Of a stretch of 64,000 bases of DNA, positions 58,248 through 64,000 are shown piece after piece (the stretch's first letter is position 1; every line of letters begins with the position of its first letter). Source of the DNA: Bryobacteraceae bacterium (GTDB taxonomy: Bacteria; Acidobacteriota; Terriglobia; Bryobacterales; Bryobacteraceae); the NCBI GenBank assembly GCA_029975915.1, contig JARKOC010000466.1:1-64000 (forward strand), given 5' to 3'. The notes under the pieces are model-generated. The model was given only the letters and a program-made list of their open reading frames with translations. It was not told the DNA's origin and did no database searches. A program made the position numbers and the translations under genes.

Positions 58248-60065
58248 CTAGTGCTCCAGGTCCAGGTATTGAAGTTCGTGCAGATGCTGGTAGATGCCAC
58301 CTTGGGCGACGAGTTCGTCGTGGGAGCCGATCTCGGTGATCCGGCCCGCGTCCATGACGACGATCTTGTCCGCTTTCCGGATCGTGGACAGCCGGTGTGC
58401 GATTACTATAGTTGTCTTATTTTGCATCAAGTTAGAGAGTGCCCGTTGAACTAATGCTTCGCTTTCAGTGTCGAGAGCGGACGTGGCCTCATCGAGGATT
58501 AAGATCGGCGCGTTGCTGAGCAGCGCCCGGGCGATGGCGATGCGCTGGCGTTGTCCCCCGCTGAGTTTGGCGCCGCGCTCGCCGATGACGGTTTGGTAGC
58601 CTTTGGGCATCTCAGCGATGAAGTCGTCCGCCAGGGCATTCACAGCGGCAGCTCGAATCTGCTCTGGCGTCGCGTCTGGCCTGCCATAGCGTATGTTGTT
58701 CAAGACGGTATCGTTGAACAGGAACGTTTCCTGGCTCACGATGGCGATTTGTTTGCGCAAGCTTGACAGGCGGACCTTCCGGATATCGACACCGTCAATG
58801 CGGATCGAACCCGAGTCGACATCATAGAATCTCGGCAAGAGACTGGCAATCGTAGACTTGCCGGATCCGCTCATTCCCACGATTGCGACCACTTCGCCGG
58901 ACCGGACTTCCAGCGTCAGGTCTTCGATGGCGAATGAATTGGTCGCGCCTGGGTATCGGAAATGAATGTGGTCGAATAGGATTTCGCGGCTAAATGGGGC
59001 AAGGACGGGCAGCGCCGGGTTGTCGGCGATCCGTTGCGGACGGTCGATGTAATCGAAGACGCGCTGCGATGCCCCGACTGCCTGCTGAAAGATGTTGTGG
59101 ATGCCCGTGAGCCTTTTCACCGGCTCATACAGAAGCAGCAGGGCGATGACGAAGCCGGTGAACTGGCCCGAGGTCATCTCGCCGGCCTTGATCTGCGTTC
59201 GAGCGTAAGTGAGCAAGCCGACGATGGTCAATGCCCCGAGGAACTCGATGATCGGCGAAGGCAACGCTTGGAAAGCGATGTAACGCAGATTCGATTTCTT
59301 CAACTGCAGCGCAGCCGCACGGAACTTGGCCGCCTCCATCTTCTCTGACAGAAAGGCTTTCACCACCGAGTGCCCGGAAAAGGTTTCCTGGAGGATTTGG
59401 CTCATTTCGGCGGCATGGTCCTGGGCCGTGCGTGTCGTCCGGCGGATGCGTTTGCCCAAACGGGCGGTGGGCAGCAATACGAAGGGGAGAAGAGTAAGCG
59501 AAACCGAGGCCAGCTTCCAGTCGCTGTGGAAGAGGACGTAGAGGAAGAAGACGGCGGAGAAAATCTGGCGAAACCAGTCGGCCAGCATCTGCGATACAGC
59601 GAGCTGAATCTTCTCGATATCACTCATGATGTTTGACATCAACTTTCCTGTTGAATGTTGATGAAAAAACTCATGTTCCTCGTTGATCAATTTCTCGAAA
59701 GTTTGCTGGCGGAGGTCGGTGACGGCCGAGAGCCCGACGTGGTTGATGAGGTAGTTGCCGGCATAATCGGCGATGCCGCGGACGAGGAAGACGAACAGGA
59801 TGGTGACGGCAACCAGGGTCCAGACGTTTGAGATTGGGAGTGGAATGAGTTGGTCGAGATAGAGTTGGAAGCCAAGCCAGTCGGGAATCGGGATCGGAAT
59901 ACGAGCCTCTGGAGACTTGGGATTGAGGACACGGTCGAAGATCGGACCGATCAGGACCGGCAACATTCCGTGCATGGCGCCGGCCACGGCCATGAGAACG
60001 ACCGACAGAGACAGCGACGGCAGGTATCGCCTGGCGTAGCGGAGCAGCCGCCAGAGCGGATTCAC
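58248..60065 (-). CDS. MsbA-like lipid A/lipid ABC exporter
   Basis: The GTG at 60065 overlaps the upstream stop (GTGA) and gives 605 residues. Six membrane helices occupy about residues 15-310, with LPVLIGPIFDRVLNPKSPE and the intracellular QILQETFSGHSVVKAFLSE. The nucleotide-binding domain has GMSGSGKSTIASLLPRF, SQETFLFNDTV, LSGGQRQRIAIARALL, ILILDEATSALD and IAHRLSTI. Directly following a GT9 glycosyltransferase, it may flip lipid A or a similar glycolipid. The family also includes drug exporters. Confidence 0.9.
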   Translation of the reverse strand: MNPLWRLLRYARRYLPSLSLSVVLMAVAGAMHGMLPVLIGPIFDRVLNPKSPEARIPIPIPDWLGFQLYLDQLIPLPISNVWTLVAVTILFVFLVRGIADYAGNYLINHVGLSAVTDLRQQTFEKLINEEHEFFHQHSTGKLMSNIMSDIEKIQLAVSQMLADWFRQIFSAVFFLYVLFHSDWKLASVSLTLLPFVLLPTARLGKRIRRTTRTAQDHAAEMSQILQETFSGHSVVKAFLSEKMEAAKFRAAALQLKKSNLRYIAFQALPSPIIEFLGALTIVGLLTYARTQIKAGEMTSGQFTGFVIALLLLYEPVKRLTGIHNIFQQAVGASQRVFDYIDRPQRIADNPALPVLAPFSREILFDHIHFRYPGATNSFAIEDLTLEVRSGEVVAIVGMSGSGKSTIASLLPRFYDVDSGSIRIDGVDIRKVRLSSLRKQIAIVSQETFLFNDTVLNNIRYGRPDATPEQIRAAAVNALADDFIAEMPKGYQTVIGERGAKLSGGQRQRIAIARALLSNAPILILDEATSALDTESEALVQRALSNLMQNKTTIVIAHRLSTIRKADKIVVMDAGRITEIGSHDELVAQGGIYQHLHELQYLDLEH

Positions 60066-60976
60066 TGCGCCGCCTCCAGGCGCTCGACAGCCTGCTGGAC
60101 TTCTTCCAAAGGAACCGAAGCAAGGCCCTTGGTGGCCACGACGCTTTCGGATCGCGTCCGCCACGGCGCCCAGACCACTGGATCGGTGACGCCGTAGAGG
60201 ACGACGACTGGAAGTCCGAAGGCGGCGGCCATGTGCGCGGGGCCGCTATCGTTACCGACGAACAAGGTGGATGACTGGAGCCGGCGTTTCACCTGTTCCA
60301 GTTCCGCGCCCTGGAGTTTTTCGAATTCCGAGAATGGGGTGAAATCATCGGTTTCGGAACCGATGACAGTCACAGGCAGTTTTCTGTCATCCCTGAACCA
60401 ACGGCAAAGCGAGACGAACCGGTCCACGGGCCATGCCTTGTCAGGAGCCGAGGCGAAAGGATGAATCACGGCTCGCGGCGACTGGACAGGCGGATGGCTG
60501 GAGGTGAACAGGCACGCTCTCGGGATCTCCTGCTTGGGAAGGCCGAGCCAGAACAAGGCGCTGGCGACGTGCTCGGCGGTGTGGACGGTGCGGTCTTCAC
60601 CCAGGATCTCCTGTGCGCGGGGGATCTTCAGGTTGTAGGCGAACTGCTGGCGGAAGTGGACAAAACCGGCCCGGTGTTTTGAACGGGATGCGAGGGTGAT
60701 GCGGGCAGAAGCCGGTCCTCCATGGAGGTTGACCGTCAGATGCGGTTTGAACTGCCAGGCCAGAAAGGCGGATGGCGGCAGGATCTCACTCACGGCCGGA
60801 TTGCCGTCGTAAACCGGCGCGAAGCGGGATTCGACCATGACGGCGACGTGGAGGCCGGGCCGGCAATTGTGCAGGAGCGACAGCGCCGGCGTTGTCAAGA
60901 CGCAATCGCCAAGTGAGCGGAGCCGGATGAACAGCACCCGCGCGCCAGGCGGCAATTCATCGAGGACACCGGCCAT
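60062..60976 (-). CDS. glycosyltransferase family 9 (heptosyltransferase-like)
   Basis: This 304-residue GT-B enzyme starts GARVLFIRLRSLGDCVLTTPAL, the heptosyltransferase I/II entry. AVIHPFASAPDKAWPVDRFVSLCRWF and LFVGNDSGPAHMAAAFGLPVVVLYGVTDPVVWAPW form the nucleotide-sugar site. GT9 enzymes add heptose or related sugars to the LPS core. It lies between a Trm112-like gene and the MsbA-like exporter, which supports a role in LPS core assembly. Confidence 0.93.
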   Translation of the reverse strand: MAGVLDELPPGARVLFIRLRSLGDCVLTTPALSLLHNCRPGLHVAVMVESRFAPVYDGNPAVSEILPPSAFLAWQFKPHLTVNLHGGPASARITLASRSKHRAGFVHFRQQFAYNLKIPRAQEILGEDRTVHTAEHVASALFWLGLPKQEIPRACLFTSSHPPVQSPRAVIHPFASAPDKAWPVDRFVSLCRWFRDDRKLPVTVIGSETDDFTPFSEFEKLQGAELEQVKRRLQSSTLFVGNDSGPAHMAAAFGLPVVVLYGVTDPVVWAPWRTRSESVVATKGLASVPLEEVQQAVERLEAAQ

Positions 60977-60985
60977 TTCAGCGGC

Positions 60986-61156
60986 TCAGTCTTCGATCTT
61001 GGCTTCGTCAACCAGCATCACGGGGATGTCGTCGCGGATCGGGTAGACGCGGCGGCAGGCTTGGCATTTCAGCCCGCGGCCGTCCTCGGTGAGAGCCACC
61101 GGCGCCTTACAGGCCGGGCAGACAAGAATCTCAAGCAGGTCCTGACTGATCGCCAT
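60986..61156 (-). CDS. Trm112-like zinc-ribbon protein
   Basis: The ATG at 61156 gives 56 residues (MAISQDLLEILVCPACKAPV). Two cysteine pairs, CPACKAP and CQACRRVYPIRDDIPVML, are the UPF0434/Trm112 pattern. Eukaryotic Trm112 activates methyltransferases; bacterial members are often found in lpxK/kdsB clusters. It heads a ten-gene operon running to holB. A -10-like element lies 20 nt upstream. Confidence 0.9.
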   Translation of the reverse strand: MAISQDLLEILVCPACKAPVALTEDGRGLKCQACRRVYPIRDDIPVMLVDEAKIED

Positions 61157-61175
61157 AGATAAGTACCTGAAGCCG

Positions 61176-61181
61176 ATTGTA
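61176..61181 (-). promoter_or_regulatory. candidate -10 element of the ten-gene operon
   Basis: TACAAT on the minus strand would start transcription about 12 nt before the Trm112 start codon. No consensus -35 is evident; a GGGG/CCCC hairpin lies in that position. Confidence 0.35.
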
Positions 61182-61366
61182 ACAAAGGGGGGCGATACTC
61201 CCCTTCGAATTGTCGATTCGTACGGCGGGGGCTCGGTGCAGGCGCCCAGGCCGAGACGGGCCACCGCTTGGGAATCTTCAAAACGAATCTGGTGCTAAGC
61301 AGCGGCCCGCGTTTCGGAGATCCGTTTTTGGCCGGGCCAAGCCGTGACGGATCGTGGCTTTCGCAT

Positions 61367-62182
61367 CTACTTGCTAGCGCCGGGGCGGGTGGGGAAGAGG
61401 TACTCGAGAACTGAGGCAAAGCGGTGGCTCCAGGCGGCCTCATTGTGCCCGGCGCCCACGTCTTCGGTGTACTGCAAGTTGATGCCCGGCCGCCAGCCTT
61501 TGGCGATCAGGGCATCACGCAACAAGCGAGCATCGTGGACGACCGTGTCCGGCTGCCCGCCTTCAGCCGTGCCGGTGTCGAGCCAGATGCGGGCGCGCGC
61601 CTCCGCCTTATAGTGCGCCACCATCGAGAGCACCGAACGCTGGTCCCACCAGACCGACGGCGACATGATGGCGAGTTTGCCGAAGACCCCGGGGTAATGG
61701 AGTCCGGCGGAGAGCGAAACCAGCGCGCCGAGCGACGATCCGCCAGCGCCGCAGTGCTGGGCGCCTTTGCGGACCCGGTAATGACGCTCGATGAAGGGCT
61801 TAATGTCGTTGGCCAGCATCTGAGCATAGCGCTGGGCCTTGCCGCCCTTCCGGCTCCCGGGGTCGCGGGTTGGCGTGTATTCGGAGACGCGGCGGATGCC
61901 GGTGTTGTAAATGCCGACCAGGATTAGCGGTTCGATACGGCCCGAATTGATAAGCCAGTCGGCGGTTTGGTCCGCGCGCCATTCCTGGCCGGCGAAGGCG
62001 GTCGCTGCGTCGAAGAGATTCTGGCCGTCCTGGAGGTAGAAGACCGGGTAGAGTTGGCGGGCGCTGGAGTAGCCGGGAGGGAGGTAGACGATGATGTCCC
62101 GGGGTGTGGAAAGGTAACGGGATGGAAAGCGGCGGTGGAGGCGGAGCCGGCCTTCGGTCCTGGCGGTGCGCGGGGAATTCAT
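61367..62182 (-). CDS. esterase (PF00756-type alpha/beta hydrolase)
   Basis: This 271-residue hydrolase has RDIIVYLPPGYSSARQLYPVFYLQDGQNLFD, the opening of esterase D/enterochelin-esterase-type proteins. The nucleophile elbow is GAGGSSLGALVSL near residue 147. IWLDTGTAEGG may supply the acid and VGAGHNEAAWSHRFASVLEYLF the catalytic His. No signal peptide is present. The natural ester is unknown. It stands alone, back to back with a second esterase gene. Confidence 0.86.
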   Translation of the reverse strand: MNSPRTARTEGRLRLHRRFPSRYLSTPRDIIVYLPPGYSSARQLYPVFYLQDGQNLFDAATAFAGQEWRADQTADWLINSGRIEPLILVGIYNTGIRRVSEYTPTRDPGSRKGGKAQRYAQMLANDIKPFIERHYRVRKGAQHCGAGGSSLGALVSLSAGLHYPGVFGKLAIMSPSVWWDQRSVLSMVAHYKAEARARIWLDTGTAEGGQPDTVVHDARLLRDALIAKGWRPGINLQYTEDVGAGHNEAAWSHRFASVLEYLFPTRPGASK

Positions 62183-62304
62183 CGAGGGTGTGAGGCGGCG
62201 GGAACCAAGCCGCCAACGTGCCAGTTTAGCAGCAGAACCCGGCCCCGCGGATCGTGAACATGGGTTAGCATAAAGTATTCCCCCTCTGACAGTTCTGGGT
62301 ACTC

Positions 62305-63018
62305 ATGCGACGAGACTATGTGAAGTGGTATAGCCCGTCTCTGCACCGCGAGATGGAGTTGCTTGCGTTTGGCGACCGCGGATTCCCCGTGGTCGTGTTT
62401 CCCACCTCTGGCGGGCGATTCCACGAATATGAGGACAGGCGGATGGTGGAGACACTGCGCCCTAAGATCGAGCGCGGCGAGCTACAGGTGATTTGCCTGG
62501 ACTCGGTGGACCAGGAATCCTGGTACAACCGCACGGCGGGCGCGCAGGATCGGCTGAACCGTCAAAACGCCTTCGACGCCTACCTGGCTATCGAAGTGGC
62601 GCCATTTGTCCGGAACCGGACCAGTTGGCCGCAGATGGGCGCGACGGGTTGCAGCTTTGGCGGCTACCATGCCATGAACTTTGGCCTGCGCCATCCGGAC
62701 ATCGTGACCTATGTGGTCAGCATGTCCGGCGCCTTTGATATCCCGCAGCGGTTTCTGGGCGATATCGACAACACGGACGCCTATCTCAATTCACCGCTGG
62801 CGTACCTGCCCGGGCTCGACAGCGGATGGTATCTGGACCAGATGCGGCGGAATTACTACGCGCTGGTGGTCGGCAACCAAGATCCGCTGTTCGACCAGAA
62901 CGTGAAACTGGCGCACGAGTTGGGAACCAAGCAGATCCCGCACGTGCTTGACGTTTGGGATGGGTTCGGCCACGATTGGCCGTGGTGGCAGCGGATGGCG
63001 GAAAAGTACTTCCTTTAA
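62305..63018 (+). CDS. esterase-like alpha/beta hydrolase paired with ATP-grasp
   Basis: This 237-residue protein reads YVKWYSPSLHREMELLAFGDRGFPVVVFPTSGG, typical of the compact PF00756 branch. The nucleophile is in TGCSFGGYHAMNFG near residue 114. YALVVGNQDPLFDQN may bring the acid residue and GFGHDWPWWQRM the His near 226. No signal peptide is visible, so it acts in the cytosol. It ends 21 nt before an ATP-grasp gene, and the pair is likely one transcription unit. Confidence 0.85.
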   Translation: MRRDYVKWYSPSLHREMELLAFGDRGFPVVVFPTSGGRFHEYEDRRMVETLRPKIERGELQVICLDSVDQESWYNRTAGAQDRLNRQNAFDAYLAIEVAPFVRNRTSWPQMGATGCSFGGYHAMNFGLRHPDIVTYVVSMSGAFDIPQRFLGDIDNTDAYLNSPLAYLPGLDSGWYLDQMRRNYYALVVGNQDPLFDQNVKLAHELGTKQIPHVLDVWDGFGHDWPWWQRMAEKYFL

Positions 63019-63039
63019 GGGTGCCGGGAGGAAATCAAG

Positions 63040-63981
63040 GTGATGAAACGGGTCGCAGTTTTGTATGGCATGGAGGAGTCTTTCCCTCCTGCGCTTGTGG
63101 ACCGGATCAACGAACTGGGCGGGGGTGAAGTCTCGGGCGAGCATCTCAAGACCGGCGGCGTCCGCATGGACCTGCCAAGCGGCTACGACGTGATTGTCGA
63201 CCGCATCTCGCACGACATCCCGTTTTACCGGTCCTACCTGAAGCAGGCGGTTCTGACCGGGACGCAGGTGATCAACAATCCGTTCTGGTGGAGCGCGGAC
63301 GACAAGTTCTTCAACTACGCTCTGGCGGCAAAGCTCGGCGTCGCCGTGCCGCCGACTGTGCTGCTACCGCATAAGACGCATCCGCCGGGCACCACGGATC
63401 GTTCGATGCGGAATCTTGAGTATCCGCTCAACTGGGAAGCGATCTTTGAATACGTCGGGTTCCCGGCGTTTCTCAAGCCGCACGACGGCGGCGGCTGGCG
63501 CGATGTCTACAAGGTGAACAGCCCTCAGGAAGTGTTTGACGCCTACGACCAGACGGGGACGCTGTGCATGACGCTCCAGCGTGGCGTGAACTTCGACGAT
63601 TACTACCGCTGCTATGTGGTGAACCAGGAGAAGGTCCACATCATGCGCTACGACCCGAAGCAGCCGCACCATTTGCGTTATGTGCCGGGCAATCCGCCGC
63701 CCGAGCCGGCGATGGCGGACCGGATCACGAAAGACGCTTTGCTGCTTTGCCGGGCGTTGGGCTACGACCTCAATACGGTCGAGTTCGCCGTCGAGGACGG
63801 CGTGCCCTATGCGATCGACTTCATGAATCCGGCGCCGGACGCGGGCCTGGAGTCGGTGGGCGAGGACAATTTCCGTTGGATCGTGGACGCAGTGGCGCAG
63901 ATGGCGATCGCCAGGGCGAAGTCGCCAGCTCAGGCGCAACCCTACGAATGGGCGAAGCTGCTGGCGCCTCCGCAAGGCTGA
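63040..63981 (+). CDS. ATP-grasp domain protein
   Basis: This 313-residue protein starts GTG at 63040 or ATG at 63043, after GGAGG. ATP-grasp features are NNPFWWSADDKFFNYALAAKLGVAVPPTVLLPHK (lid and Lys region), FPAFLKPHDGGGWRDVYKV for ATP binding, and TVEFAVEDGVPYAIDFMNPAPDAG with the metal-binding Glu and Asn. It resembles glutathione synthetase/RimK-like ligases that join a carboxylate to an amine or thiol. The partner esterase suggests it makes or trims a small conjugate. Any further gene of the unit lies beyond the window. Confidence 0.85.
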   Translation: MMKRVAVLYGMEESFPPALVDRINELGGGEVSGEHLKTGGVRMDLPSGYDVIVDRISHDIPFYRSYLKQAVLTGTQVINNPFWWSADDKFFNYALAAKLGVAVPPTVLLPHKTHPPGTTDRSMRNLEYPLNWEAIFEYVGFPAFLKPHDGGGWRDVYKVNSPQEVFDAYDQTGTLCMTLQRGVNFDDYYRCYVVNQEKVHIMRYDPKQPHHLRYVPGNPPPEPAMADRITKDALLLCRALGYDLNTVEFAVEDGVPYAIDFMNPAPDAGLESVGEDNFRWIVDAVAQMAIARAKSPAQAQPYEWAKLLAPPQG

Positions 63982-64000
63982 GGCAGGGACCGGAGGGGGA

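Overview
The window is high-GC bacterial DNA. Its gene content and protein style fit an Acidobacteriota genome of the Bryobacterales/Solibacter type. The pointers are a PEP-CTERM protein, several VOC, SGNH and choice-of-anchor V style secreted proteins, a DUF6526 protein, an 82-residue AT-hook-like protein and a decaheme cytochrome. This assignment is an inference from protein families; no rRNA is present to confirm it. One tRNA (Asn, GTT) is present. There is no CRISPR array, phage module or rRNA operon.

Layout. 1-4.3 kb is accessory: a broken RHS/YD-repeat gene, then a minus-strand recombinase cassette (49-aa protein, DUF2924 protein, large serine recombinase, ParB-like HTH protein, degenerate small frames). 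4.4-5.9 kb holds a TPR protein and tRNA-Asn. 5.9-10 kb is an overlapping plus-strand operon: Aas-like acyltransferase/acyl-ACP synthetase, UMF1/Atg22-type MFS transporter and a GNAT-like enzyme, facing an MdlB-type ABC exporter. 11.8-15.9 kb holds TruB and a TPR-YvcK-GlmU operon with a good sigma70-type promoter. 16.2-19.4 kb is a tightly overlapping trio: small membrane protein, kinase-like domain fused to a methyltransferase, and a membrane phosphatase/sulfatase-fold protein. 19.4-25.3 kb is an acyl-CoA dehydrogenase, ETF dehydrogenase, EtfB, EtfA operon. It is divergent from a decaheme c-type cytochrome gene (25.6-27.6 kb).

27.8-38.6 kb is mixed: UxaC, VOC, SGNH hydrolase, GluQ, a heme-motif secreted protein, a DUF418 membrane protein, a methyltransferase, a DksA-type zinc-finger protein, DUF6526, a split SET-domain gene and a TPR protein. 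38.9-49.3 kb holds SSS and APC transporters, the AT-hook-like protein with a perfect palindrome upstream, an AmiE-NamZ fusion translationally coupled to PhhB, a MEMO1-like protein, a PEP-CTERM protein, two poorly known proteins and a 27-residue membrane microprotein. 49.4-52.8 kb holds a divergent SDR/tartrate dehydrogenase pair and a CheY-CheX-CheW set.

52.7-61.2 kb is a ten-gene minus-strand operon with gaps of at most 24 nt: Trm112-like, GT9, MsbA-like, YicC, Gmk, RpoZ, CoaBC, family-4 UDG, Tmk, HolB. It joins envelope assembly, RNA and nucleotide metabolism and replication. 61.3-64 kb has two esterase-fold genes, the second paired with an ATP-grasp gene at the window edge.

The least explained parts are the 16.2-19.4 kb trio, the Aas-MFS-GNAT operon, the divergent ETF module beside the decaheme cytochrome, and the esterase/ATP-grasp pair.
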